DNA of 64,000 nt from Diprion similis. Taxonomy: Eukaryota > Arthropoda > Insecta > Hymenoptera > Diprionidae. The translations under genes and the position numbers were made by a program. The stretch is taken from assembly GCF_021155765.1 (NCBI RefSeq), contig NC_060115.1, positions 7,234,493 to 7,298,492 on the forward strand, written 5' to 3'. Below are positions 23,201-36,300 of this stretch, in pieces (position 1 is the first letter of the stretch; every line of letters begins with the position of its first letter). The notes under the pieces were generated by a model. It was not told where the DNA came from and did not search any database. It saw only the letters and a program-made list of their open reading frames with translations.

Positions 23201-26200
23201 TCTTCTAGACGTTTCTTAGTCGCGGGTATTGTTGTACTTCCTACTTTATGACAATATTAGATCAATGTTACAGGACATAACAACATTCTGAGAATTGATA
23301 ATATACGTCAAAAAAGTGATCAATTATTGAAAACTGGTAGTGCAATAAGTGTGCGATTCGGTGATCACGAAAATTTACTTACTATTTCCTCTTTCTTAAC
23401 AAAATTCTGAATGTACAACAAATTGATCCACCAATTGTCACGGCATTGCTCTGCGTTTGCAGTGACATAAGGACCCCAGAGGGGACTGTCCACGAAGCGA
23501 TGTCCAAGAAACGAAAAAAACAAGATGGCGACTGCTAAACATGGGGTCATTCTGTAAAGAAAAAATTCATACACACCGGACAGGCGATCGATGGATATAC
23601 GTGATCTATAGTGCCCAGCTACATTCAAACCAGCAGACTGAATAAAGTTTTCGCGTTCGGGAAGTTAAACCGAATTTGTGGTAAAACTGTAATGGTCAAT
23701 AAAGTTTTGAAAACTCACCTAAAATAACGATGAAGGTAAAATCTCCTCCAATTAATACGCTTTCCTGCTTTTCTTGCTATGAAAAATGAGCGTGCCAATA
23801 AAAATCCGCTCACTACAAAAAAGGTGTCGACAGCAAACACAGCCGCACCAACGTGAACAGACGCCCATGAATTGTGCCACTGTAGAATAATTGCGATCAA
23901 ACTCTGGAGGACTCGTTACTCGTTGATTCATTGTTATTAACTAGAAATTATTCACTAGACTTCCTTAATCTTATACCTCACTCGTATGACCTAGTCATCG
24001 AGAGGTTTACGTTCAACTTACTCTTTCGAAGTGCGCCCGATTGACCGTTGGTACCAGAAGTAAGATGTAGAACTGATGAAAAATCATAACCCAGCCCATG
24101 CTTAAAACTTTTATGCCTTGGATTGAAGGCAGCCCTTTTGTTTGGAGCATTTCAAGTGTATGCTCATACAAGGAAAATTTCGAAAAAAATTCCATTGCAG
24201 TAGACGCTTCTGCAGGTCTGCGCCTTGTCACAAAATCGCAGACAGTGCAGAATATCGAAAATACGATAAGTGCCAGCATGACGATTCTGGAATGCGTTTA
24301 CTGGTTATTCTCTAGAGCACACGGGGTTGTCTTCCGACCGTATTCTTCGTGTAAACTCACATCGTCACGATTTCTCCCACAGTGAAATCTCCGGCTTCCA
24401 CTTGTGCGCACGGTGCTCCGGAAGCTCTGGATCCAAGGTCGCTTACTATCGGTGTGCTCCTGAGGCTGACATTCATGATCCGCTCAGCTTGCGTCTCGTT
24501 ACAGTAAAGTTGGCAGCCAACTGATGAGAAAATTGTATCATTTACTCCGCTGAATTTCGTGTAAATATCTGCAGAGTCAACATAAACGACACCATGCAGT
24601 GCTTCCCTCAAAAATATTTCAATAATGTTACTGAGTTTCAGGTACTTAACGCATGTTTGACACAATTTTTTTCACTCTAGAAATGTTGACAAACCGTGTA
24701 CCTAAGAATCCATGAAAGTGTTTGAAATTTGTAGGTACAATACCTACATCTGTAATGCTTGAAAAACAGCAGAGATCGAAATTTTCATCCAGCCTATGAT
24801 ATTAGTGTCATTATTGAAATACTGGAACATGTAGGTGTCAAGTCGAGAAATCTGTCAGAAATATTTGAAATAACATATCCTCTACAACCGGATGTATCCG
24901 AAATATTTCCAACACCTGCGTATTGCGTCCGTTATATTCGAACACATGGATAACAAGATACATGAGACTGACAATACTTAACCTTTTCTAATGGCAATAA
25001 ACCTTGATAGGTGAGAACCTTTCATCAGCGATCGCATGTAAAGCCAAACAGATTTGTGCAACTGCTAATTCTAACAGCAAAGACAATCACGGTACTTACG
25101 AATATCCAGATACAAAACTTCTTATCTTACCAAGCCAAAGAATTTACGTTCATTTTGATGCAGGCCTTCAGAGTAAGAGTAAGATTCTTTCAATTGGAAT
25201 TTATTTGTTCGATGCCGCGTGTTGACTTCTCGCCAATCACCTATTTGAATTCCCCATAAACTCCGAGAAAGTCTCTCACAAATAATATGTAATTTATTCT
25301 TACTTTGCGTGGTCCATTCCTGGCCGGATTCAGTGGCTTCTGTTACCGCAAGAACTTCAGCCACGCAGGTAGATTTGGATGATTGTACAAAAGATTCGAT
25401 CACTCTCTTCCATCCCGCTGGTGAATACCGGTCAATATTTGTTGACGATGCCCCCGTTTTCTTTGCATCATCTTTCAAAGATGCGAAAACCAGACTTTGG
25501 GTAAAAGCACACAGCAGTACTGCCAAGTGTTCGTTGCGGAAGGAGAACATTCTGCAATTATACAGTTAACGGATCGTAGTACGACTGAATGATACGTTGC
25601 TAATCCATAGTTCTATGATTCCATACGGATCCCCACATCCTGGTTGTTGGAGAAAAAAAAACCTGTTTCATGAGTGACCTTCAAGATTTCCAATCAAGCT
25701 CCAATAGCCATAACCTGATTATGTGACACTGATTATAGTATACACATTTTTACATAACTATCAATGACCATCAGGCATAGGTATACATATATAATTTAGG
25801 TATAGATATATACTACACGTGTATGGCACCAGTGCCCTTCAGTTATTGCTTTATAACTTATACGTATTGGTAAAAATGTAAACGAACCTTCATTCTGTAA
25901 AGGTTGACTTTTGAAATCCAGTTTAACACTAACCGTACCAGGTCCCAATACTTTCCGAATCTTCTCACAGTTCAAACAAAACACATGTTCATTGTAGGCA
26001 CCAGAGATGAAATTTCAAGAATACACACCTACGGTTGTAAGTGATGTGTTCAAATCTTTGGAAGGTATCGGAAGCAAAACGAATTTCACCGAAATTTATC
26101 GGACGTGTAATGAAGATTTACCAAGGATCGGGATTGTAGTATTTAAGGGAAAGGTTCGATGCACTTGCTACCCACGAGAATCACTGGTCCTCTAGAGGGT

Positions 26201-26350
26201 TCATGATTTTTTGTGCAGCTTCATTTGCATTTGCGAAGGACCTTCTATAATGGCTTGAAAAAAAAAACAAAAATCCCTGACCATCTCACAAATTCTATCT
26301 TCTGACTCAAGATATCATGAAACTCATGCGTAATATTTCAGATTATAAGT
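20290..26350. repeat. segmental duplication unit C (contains nrf-6-like copy 3)
   Basis: The left flank (20290-20530) matches unit A from 5075. A block of about 370 bases (20535-20905) is then present here but not at the equivalent point of unit A near 5317; it includes a small GCTCGTCGTCA direct repeat at 20808-20835. From 20847 it follows unit B. It is the most diverged of the three units and has a deletion of about 270 bases in exon 2. Confidence 0.85.
21646..25550 (-). CDS. nrf-6-like membrane acyltransferase, copy 3 (shortened NRF exon)
   Basis: Same family as its neighbours. Exons: 25550-25304 (signal peptide), a shortened exon 2 ending at 24361, then 24286-24022, 23879-23719, 23551-23383, 22814-22612, 22518-22398, 22309-22126, 22052-21910 and 21837-21646. 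All membrane exons are open and in phase. The first part of exon 2 is removed by a deletion with its junction near 24606. The remaining part has no stop, and two acceptors fit the phase left by exon 1: start at 24568 (after GTTGACTCTGCAG; about 630 residues) or at 24520 (after TTTTCTCATCAG; about 614 residues). Exon 4 and the ends of exons 3 and 9 are clearly diverged from copies 1 and 2, while exon 8 is identical to copy 2. Lys replaces Arg in the R-X10-H motif. This copy is the likeliest of the three to be functional. Confidence 0.78.
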
Positions 26351-27870
26351 TCTCATATGCATAAAAAAATCGGAAGTGCTAAACAATAATTACCTGCTAC
26401 GTCTTTCCGATCTTACGGTGCAAAAGTTCGTTTTTGGCGCTGAAAAAATCTTTTTCGTGGTCGCACAGAGTTGCGAATCTTTTTTCATAAACAAATTTGC
26501 ATCAGAAAAGTACTTCAGGGATGAAAAAATATATGCGACATTTTTGGTGAATTACTTATCACTCGTTTACTTTACACACATATCACATCGAAAACCACTC
26601 TTCAAGGGACAGCAAAAATTATCGAGTTTCTCGTTAATTGAAAAAAAAAAATGAAATTCACAAAATTTGAATCTATTAGACCGCCATTCAACTTCCAACA
26701 AATTCAGGCAACTTTGTTTTGGTTCCGATACTTTCCGATGACTTCGTTCTTCTTCCGTCCGTTTAGCTTCGTTTCGCTTCGCTTTGGCATAGCGCGCGTT
26801 GCCCTATAGATTTGTCAAGAGTCGCCGCTTATCTAGGATGCGCCACCAAATAATATCCTATCGATTTAGGAGTTCGTGAGATAATAACCTGCAAGTTTTC
26901 ATCTGCCCAAGAAATTTCAGAAAATCCTGTGAAGAGATCACATCACTGCTGTTCTTTTCTTACTCTATTATCGTAATGCAAGTAAAATATTCATTTATCA
27001 TTAGGCAGAGATTTTGGTGAAATTCTGTAAATTGTTACTAGAAATCTTATAAAAAAATCCTTCCACCAATTTTTGCATTATGATAGTATAGGCCTTGAAA
27101 ACAACCCAATGAAGGGAAAAGTATCGAACGGAATTTACCAGCATACTTGTGAATTCTGTTTCTTCAATTTCTGAATTGAATATACGTGTTTTTAATAAGA
27201 ATATATTTATTTCAATCCGTGTATTCGTTTCTATTCGCTTCTATCTGTCTTTTCCTATCCTAACAACCAAAAGAAGATTAAAACGTTTTGGGATTTTTCA
27301 ATTCGATTCAATCCGGCGAAACACGGCTGAAAAACGGTGATCCGATCAGTATAAAAAAGAATTGAAAAGAATTTTACACGAAACAATTCCTACAATTAGA
27401 CCTTTGAAAAGGGTGTGAGGTTGATATCATTTTAGATTATTCAGTATGAAAACTTGTCAAGTGATATATTTACAACAATTATTCACAAATCGATACACTG
27501 TAAACAATATGTCATGATTTATTTGTTTCAGTAGGTGGCTTTGTTGTTCGGTTTGACAGGCAAGTGTCACGGTTGTTATCGGTTTATTTTTACGTTATAT
27601 TCAACTTGGAAAATTTGCTTCGATATGAACTGTGGGATGGAACGAAACACTTACCGCCTCCTGTATAAAAATCACCCGGCATCCCTTGGAAAAACCAACA
27701 AAAATGAGTCACACACACTTACAGTAAACCCGAATATTTTTTTCAGTGTCTTAGGAGGAGTTTTGCGATATACATTACATTCACAATAGCAAGTCGGATA
27801 TTGTTAAAACCGCTGTACACGTGTTCAACATAACTTTGGTACGCAAGACATTCTGGACAAAATGCGGAAC
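26350..27870. other. spacer between nrf-6-like copies 3 and 4
   Basis: AT-rich and without recognisable genes. A short purine/pyrimidine-biased block with the TTCGTTTCGCTTCGCTT pattern lies near 26770. The 3' untranslated region of copy 4 must extend into the right part. Confidence 0.5.
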
Positions 27871-30800
27871 TCATGAGCGTTTGCTAAACTTATGCTTTAC
27901 ACTCTTGCTACTGGGTTTCACAAGGATAACTTTTTCTGATTCCGGTACTGCACGACTTTCAATGATTTTTTGCAGTACAAAAATTGGGGATTCGAAGAGT
28001 AAATTAAAGACGAAAGCCACTCCGATTGACAGTGTCAAGTCGATCCCATATCCAGTTAGCTGCAAGAAAATAAAGATATTTCTAGTGTCGGACGGATCAG
28101 CTTACGGGAATAGATAAGAAGAAAAATTTCAATACAAACCATATGAAAGTTTGAAAATGTTCCAGGGGTCCGTGCAACGCCATTTCTCATCGCTTGAATT
28201 ATAAAGTGAAGCAAGTAAATCGAATACGACAATCGACCGAGTGGCTGGAAAAACGGCAAGGACAGAAAACTGCTTACGGGACCTGAAATATTTTACAATC
28301 ACACTTGCTGTCAGCCTATCCAAGGACGAAAATGGATGAAATTTTCCTAATCCGATAGATAAATTATAACTGGAATCGAAAAAATAATCAGTTAAACTTA
28401 ACTTGGCAATTAATTAACCCGATACTGACCTCCGTAGCCCCAGATACATGCATAAAGAATCCAAGCTATGGCAATTGACCAAAACGGGCGCAATGTAAGA
28501 GCAAACGCGGTTTCCAGTGGCAGGTTATGAGAGTAATCAGTGTTGTAGATGTCATGAATAGCCCATAAACAAAACAGCATAAGAATAGAACTAACGATCC
28601 AGTTAATCCATACGATCACCTAAATAATAAAATATATTTTAACCGTCAATGAATTCGTTGTCAAGACAGGATTCAAATCTATTTTTATACAAAAACTTCG
28701 CCTAAACTACCTTAGAAAGCTGTCTCGTATTATTCGTCACATCATAACCCAAGAGAATTCCTACGAAGTACGCGCAAGCTCGATTGTAAGTGACGATGTT
28801 GTAGTGAAAAGTGTTATCCAGTCTTATTTCCCTGGTACAGAATCAGTCATTAACGTTACCCAGCCATTCAATTCCGTGTTTGATGTATTAGAACTTACCC
28901 TCTGGCGAGATTTAGCGGAAGAACAGAGTTAGAGTATTCGTTAGTAGCTAAAATAACAGCTGGCGTAACCATTGAGGCCACAAGGAAGAAACCAATTATT
29001 CTAAGTCCATATTTTGGCCGATAATACAGCGGATACATTATAATAGGTGATATCCAAAAGAGTTGCATATCGGCAGCCGAATACCAGGTGTGCACTAAAC
29101 ACTAGAAATGTGAAAAATGTTCCATGGACATAAGATCCTCGAATAAGTTTGACCATTAACTAAGTTTAGAGAATCTTTGAATCACACAAGACTGTATAGC
29201 ATTAACTGACCATATTCTCCGGGTTCACAAGGTTTTGTAGATACAGCAAATTCACCCACCAATTGTCGTCACAGGGTTTCACGGCTAGAGTTAGCAGCGT
29301 TTTCCATAAGGGGCCATTTGCCACTCGGTGCAGAAAAAACTTGAGGAACAAAATCAAAACTACTACACTTGGCGTTAATCTGTGAGTAAAGAAGTGGTAC
29401 AGACACTGGATAAGTATTGGACAGATATTTCACTTTTAAATTTACAATAAAGTTTTTCCGACTGACCGTAAGTAACGATGAAAATACAGCATCGGTATAT
29501 TTATTTTCTTTCCTGCCTTCATCGCCCTGAGAAAAAGATAAGCCATCAAAAATCCGCTGATTACAAAGAAGGTGTCAACGGCAAACGGCGCTCCCTGAAT
29601 GAAAACTGATTCCCACGAATTCAACCACTGTAAATAATTTTGTGTTAATTTTATTCACTAATTATTACACGCCAGTAAATGACATTCGAGAAGTGAGCAG
29701 TAAAATTTACTTTCAAGATGTGAAGGGAGTTCACTGTCGGTCGTAAAAACGACGTAACGAAATGATGACCAAACACGATCCAAGATATACTCAGGAATCT
29801 TATACCCTGAATCGCGGGAATCGTTCCAGGCTTTACTTCGGTGCTAAGTATGGCGAGAGCGTTCTTGTACAAGGAAAATTTCGCCAAAGTATTTATCAGC
29901 TTCGAAGCAGTGGCAGGGTTGCGTCTTTTTAAGAAATCGCATACCGTGCAAAAAAGCATGAACGCTCCAAACAGTGATAAGCAAATTCTGAAATTCATTC
30001 GTTATCTGTTACACAAGGTGCGATTATTCTCCAAAACCATTTTGCAATCTAACTCACGCCGTTGTTATTTCTCCAATCGTAAAATTTTCACTCTCGATTT
30101 GCGCGCAACTCGCTCCACTAGCTCCAAGTGCTAATAAGCCGCTGACAATCGGTGTCGTCTGAAGAGTGGCGTTTATCATTTGCTCTACTTGCGTTTCGTT
30201 GCACGAAGACGGAACGCAAAACGACGAGAAAAAGCGATCATTCACATATTTGATCACAGGTACGTTAAGTATGTTGGGAATCCCGCCTAGCGATACCATG
30301 CAGTGCTTTCCTTGGATACTGACGTTGTTGTACCGTCCTTTGGCCTCGACGCACTCGTCGTACGACCCGAGATCACGTACATTTCCAATCAGGATCCCCG
30401 ACTGAAGTTTCGACGAGGCATCCAGCACTGTTTTTGATTAAAAATCATAATCTTAATTCACGGACTTAAATCTGTGCAGTCTTACGTTCGTAAAATATGA
30501 TCGCACTAAGCCTTTCTGTTTGGCATTTTGTCTCTGGGCTTAGGTATCTATTTTTACGAACAGTATGGCCTGCAGTACAAATTTTCTTGCTTAAAATATA
30601 CCCTGGACAAATGATTTTAATCCTTACTCTGTATTGCCCATGTTTGTCCAGATTTGACGGCCTTTACCAGGATCATAAGTTCGTCCGCACAGGAAGATTT
30701 CGAAGATCTTATAGCTCGTTCGAATCCTTCTATCCAAGGTCCGAGTGATGGGATGATACTCTCTTCAAGCGATACCGTTTTTTCCATCTTTTCCCCTGGA

Positions 30801-30871
30801 GATGGGCTTGCAAAACTTTGTATCGAAATGAAAAGTAGGACCACTGCGTATTTACCACGGCGGGATAACAT
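27871..30871 (-). CDS. nose resistant to fluoxetine 6-like acyltransferase, copy 4 (intact)
   Basis: Ten exons join in frame to 688 codons: 30871-30628, 30427-30058, 29987-29711, 29627-29467, 29379-29211, 29101-28899, 28831-28711, 28619-28430, 28282-28140 and 28059-27871. Residues 1-22 are a signal peptide (MLSRRGKYAVVLLFISIQSF). About 30-200 is the Cys-containing NRF domain (GKHCMVSL, SSCNETQ). From about 205 on is the multi-pass acyltransferase-3 domain, with Arg268-X10-His279 inside GIRFLSISWIVFGHHF and then FFVISGFLMA. The family acts in or at membranes; C. elegans NRF-6 is linked to lipid/drug transport between intestine and other tissues, but the reaction is not known here. It is the reference for judging copies 1-3, from which it is well diverged. 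Start choice: first ATG, followed by a good signal peptide. Confidence 0.9.
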
Positions 30872-33030
30872 TGCGTACTTGCGGTTGGTCAGTTTGAGTG
30901 AGACTTCATGCTGGGCTACGATAAATCGTGATATTGAAATAAAATACTGTAGATAAAAAGTGAAATGTCGTCAAAAGGTCGTTAAAATTTACGGAAGTAC
31001 TCCGTGCATGCAAGCAATCAAAAGACAATTAATTTGCCTCATCAATCACAATCAAGCCGGTCGGTAATTTTTCCACATTCACTTAATAAGCATATTTTGA
31101 TAGGTATATTATAGTGTTCCAATAGCCAGTCTGTGCAATATTCAAAAACTATAGAGACGAATAGTAGGGGTACTGCAAGTTTTTTCTCAGATGAAATGTG
31201 TTTTTCAAAGTATACGAAAGATAAAATGGAGTTTATTGACAAGTCATACGTGTACAACAAATATTTTATTCCTTCTCCTTCTGGCCTGCAGTATTACTGT
31301 CGACACTTAGAGGAAAACCTTTGTTTGTCCGAGAGTGCTTGTAGGGGAAGAAAAGAAATCAGAGTACTTTTAGGGAAATGGGGAACACACAGAGTAGATT
31401 GTAAAAGATAGTAGAAGATTGTAATTCAGGTAATGATTGACGATTTTCACAAATTTTCACGGTCTTCGCACGTAGCGCCGAATGGGATACGAGCCGAAAA
31501 CACACTTAACAGGGCCACCACAAGAGGCAACTCGCGAGATCTAATTAAGTCTCGATAAAAACAAAAAGAAGAAATTGACTTAATCGTACCTGCAATCGAA
31601 ATTCGGACTCGCGAATAAAATCCAAGTTACGGTCACACGTCGGAGAACTGTATCGAAATTTTAGAACCCAAGATGAACTTAATACGACGGCGCAAAACCA
31701 CCTTTCGACACTGCGAGCTAAGGAATGCATCCAAAATATTGCCACGAAGAAGTATTATAGCTCGTACTTTCTACCTTCTACACCAGCGTGAACCTTTTAC
31801 TAAACCTGTTCAGTTACGTCACGTACTAGTAAGAATTCACAACCATTGATTCTAAATCAATTTTGTCGATTGCCCAACTTCTAGATAGTCCGCCAGTTAA
31901 AGTGTGTTGGTCGTCCTTCGTAAGTACATGGTCGCTCCCAAATTTCTTGATTAGCTGTTGCAGAGGGATGACGGGGTGAGACTGCGACTTGCAAGCCAAT
32001 AACGAGAATCGCTTCCATCTCGCGGTTTCTCTCGTTAATCAAGAGAATCTGTATTGGTTCACCCTCCGTAACCCCGACAAATATGAAGTCTATCATAGAA
32101 AATAATGAAATGCTAATTAAATCTATCACGCCGAATTTATTGCTCTTCGTTGAAGAAAAAAAAATCTGTCGCGGTGCCGGTTCGCATGCGTTCTAGCAGC
32201 GCCACATAGAAATATTCACTAACTGTGAGTGATTCAGCAAAGTAATTACACAGTAATTAAATGCTGATTAGATGACATTTCTCTCTACTTTCTGTGGGGC
32301 TGCTGATGCTGCAATGTCAGAGTCCGAATTTACTCTAGGCGTGACAAATTCGAGAAAGTAAATGCACAGTAAATGCTAATTAGATACTCCAAGAATATAC
32401 AAAGCGCGAATTTGATGCTCGTCGTTGTCGAATTTTTATCACATTCCAAATTTTAGTAAATGAGTAGGAAAGCGTCAGTGAAATATATACAGTACAGACT
32501 CCGAAACAGAGTAATCTTGTAATAGTTGTAATAAATTATAACTTTACTACTACAACCAATTACTGTAAAGTAATTATATAATAATCGAATGATTTCTTTA
32601 ATTTAATTTTAACGCCGAACCTTTCACATTTTCTATTTTATTTTAAAACGACTGGACTTAAAGTTTTCTTAAAAGTTGGTCAAAACTTCATTTGCCCTGC
32701 TCAATTTCAGTACATACAATAAAAAATATCATGTATGTACGAAAAAAGGACGACTACCTATACGTCAAAATATAGAAAATACGTTAAAAAGCTGTAATTA
32801 TTGTATGTTTTCATGCTATTGTTTGCTTAAACAATTACACGATATATTGACGCGATACGACCAGTCACTTCATTCATTTTTTATACATTCCCAATGAAGA
32901 GAATCGTCGTAAATTGTTCTAATCTCCCTATAACTTTATGAACGGCCGATTGAAGCGCCTCGCGTGACAAATAATTCTACAACCGCATGCCTTATATTCA
33001 AATGGAGTTCCTCTTCATGACTCCCGTAGT
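30872..33030. other. intergenic region between copy 4 and Cep135
   Basis: No gene, RNA or clear repeat recognised. The 5' untranslated region of copy 4 lies at the left. Short frames near 31545 and 31881 are unsupported by start context or domains. Confidence 0.5.
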
Positions 33031-33033
33031 TCA

Positions 33034-33063
33034 TGAGTCATGACGTCACTCAAACATGGCGGC
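33034..33063 (+). promoter_or_regulatory. AP-1-like and CRE palindromes upstream of Cep135
   Basis: TGAGTCA (33034-33040) is followed immediately by the full CRE/ATF palindrome TGACGTCA (33041-33048) and then by CATGGCGGC at 33055-33063. The cluster sits about 330 bases upstream of the Cep135 start codon in a locally GC-richer stretch, as expected for a housekeeping-type promoter. Binding is inferred from the motifs only. Confidence 0.4.
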
Positions 33064-33377
33064 GCAACTATGTTATGTTTATGTTTGCATCACGCTGGTG
33101 CAACTATGGATATAGTGGAGATAACCCTCCATAAATGTAGCTGTCAACGGCGTTTGTAAACAATAAAATTATTTAAGTTCAACGACGCTAATTAGGTAAC
33201 TTGAAATAAATCGCTGATTCACTTTACTACACGTGAATCGTGAATTGACTGTTCAAACGCTCGTTGCTTTATCGTAAAGCGCGAGTTTCTTTACAAACAA
33301 TTTGTGGACAGCTAGCAGTCTGTGTGTAGTGGAGGTCTAATAACATGCAATTTTTTATTGGTTTTAGTAACTAAACA

Positions 33378-36300
33378 ATGGAGGAAGATTATAATTTGGC
33401 CGAGAGATATCGGATAGTGAGAAAACACTTGGATCGATTAGGTTATCGGCAGGCATTATCGTTGGATGCTTTGCCTTTGATTGAAAAATTACTCGCAGAT
33501 CTTATTCAGACAACCGACAGCCTCAAACACTTCAAGTCGGTCGCTCAAGATAATATAGAGGTAAGATTTCTTCGTGAATCACTGTTACTATATACACTGA
33601 TGCGTCTAATAACATTTTCTACTTATGAAACTAGTTTAGCAATGCTCACTTTGACTTTAACTTTGAAAACTCAATACAAATTGTACTGTTTTTATATTGC
33701 TTATAAAAAAAAGAAGCATTATGATCGAGAAAAAAACGCAACTCAATATTTCATTCATAATTTGTTTAATTTTTGGCACATGAGGTGACAGGTAACGTAA
33801 CAGGTGGTAAGTTTACGCTTGTGTATTTGCATTAATAATCCCACAGGAATTAATTGTCTCATAAAAAGCTTAATTTTATTTTACAATTACCAGTAATGTA
33901 CGGTTTTATATTTTCTAATTGTCATTTCTTATGCTGTATTTTCCACAGGAATGTAGAGATTTCTAACTCAATAACCAATAAATTATTACGTCTTGAAAAG
34001 AATAACTATGAAAGTTCTATACATTGATTAATGCTTGCTTGATTGTAACTGTATTCAAATTTCTGTTCCACATTCTTACTGATGAATCGGCTGAATCATC
34101 TGAATTAAAAGTTGGAGAAGCAGAAAAATTGAAACAAATCTCCATGAGTGACTCGAATCAAGCAACGACTGTACTAGTCAGTAGAAATAAATCTGAGCAA
34201 AATCGAATTTATCGCTAGCTAAGATTTCAATATTTGTACAAAAAGTTACAAATCATTAAATTCTAATCCCTTCTGTCTGATTTTGATAGTTTCAAGCTCA
34301 TTTTGACCACATATTTCTTGTTAACTAAATCTGTAAAAACTACTTGATGAGCGTGTAAGATATTTTCAATTATAATTACGTGGACAATTAAGTACGTAAG
34401 TGTTAACTCATATAATCTGTTTTACTGTATTGACATAACTCTATGTCTTGTCTCTGGAGATGACTGTTTGTAAATGTTTTTACATTTTTATTTTATAAAA
34501 GTTTAATCATTGTGAACGTTCTAATTCTAAATTCTTTTTTTTCAAATTATTGATTGATATCTTGGCTTGTATTATTCAGATTTGCTTAAAATCATTTCTA
34601 TTACATAGTAAGGATGCTTTTCTATTTGTGTTCACTGTCATTGGTACAATCTTTTCTAACTTTTGATTTGGAATGTCTCTCCGATTGGTCCTCAATTTAT
34701 TGCTTATCTATTGATTTTCACATTTTCGCTTATCAGGCATGTAGTCAACTGCAACTGGCAACTGAGCCCTACAAATGCGACAACGCAAGGCTAGTACAGG
34801 AATGTAACGAGCTTCACTTGAAATTGCTCGAGACAAATGAAAGCCATCAGAAGCAAATCAAGGAGTTGAAAAAGCAAGTACGCAAGTTAGAAATCGACAA
34901 TAGCGATCTTCAGTTAGTATCGTCTCGAAATAATAAAAAAATTAGAGATCTCGAGGCCGAATCAGCTGGAAAAAGTGCCAAAATTCTCGAATTACAAGGC
35001 AAATGTTGTAAGCCTGTAATAAGCAACACTAATCTTGGTAATAACAATTTTTTTTTACTATTCATGTTCACTGGTGTTTGATTTGTGTCCATTTTAAAGA
35101 CAGCTAAAAAATGATACAAGTAAGAAGTACTTAATAATTTAGAAGAGAGAATCCCTGCAAATAAGTTGATGAAAATGTAAAAATTTGTTCACGTTTTGAC
35201 TCATCTAATGAGTGATTCAGTTGGCGTTCAAAAGCATTGCAATAAACTGGAAATATTTGGTGAAGAAAAAGAGAGTTAATTGGAACACTGGCATTTAGTT
35301 GACTTATTCACAAACAGTTTTACCTTCATTTTCGTTTATGAGTAAACTTTGCGTAATGCTTGACAAAAAAGAAAACGTTCATACAGAGCTACGAAACGCT
35401 TTTATTTACTTATTGATTTCTGGATTATTCAAAAGCCATAAAATAATCATGAAGTCCTTTTAGAAGGCATTGATTAATGCGAAGTGTTTATATATTTATG
35501 CTTTATAAAATTATGCTTCCTTTACAGCTACCAAGAAACGAGCTTGCTATCCGCTGCGAAGGCCGACGCTAGAGGCAGATCCTTTGCCAAGAACAGGAAG
35601 CAGTCCTTCCACATTACCCAGTTCAAGACACGTTGAACCACACATTTTTGATTTATTGGAAATGGCAGACCACAGAATGAACTGTTTAAATCGTGAGGTA
35701 ACCAAAGTCAAAGGTGATCTCTCAATACAAAACGAGAAGATACATACACTCAAATTACAGGTACAACAGTCTCATTGAAAATTTGCATGAGTTTTGGATT
35801 CTTCCTTGAACTACTTATATTATAATTCTCATCAAAATATTATCTTATAACGCTGAGAATTTTTTTTTTTTGCATGCTTCTGACTTTGAGATAGTTACAT
35901 TTTATACAGAGATAAAGTAAACAACGTCGCTGAAAGCTCACTTGGCAAAATGTGAGTTCAAAGAGTTTTCTATAGTTTGGAATCCAATGACTATTTTGTT
36001 TGAATGAAACAACGAAGCATTTTTCATACACCTAGAACAACATTAAAAATCTACAATTGAACCTAACAAAACTGTTGGAAAAAATAAAATTTGATGCATT
36101 CTTGTGTTGTTAGCTAAAACGTCATTAAAAAGCATAAACTCTTTTACAAAATTCTGTGATATTGTCTATTGCAAACTCTGAAACCGAGAATACTAACGTT
36201 TTTTATAGCTAGCCACAAAGGAAAAGGAAATAATGCGTTTGAAGAAAATGTTAGATGGTGGTCGTCCCTTGTCTGCAGTAACTAAAGATTGCTTTTGTAA

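Noticed and set aside
33561-33788. Extension of Cep135 exon 1 to a 136-codon frame
   Set aside because: A clean donor (GAG/GTAAGA) ends the exon at 33560, and the following exon continues the coiled coil in phase; the extension is intron read-through.
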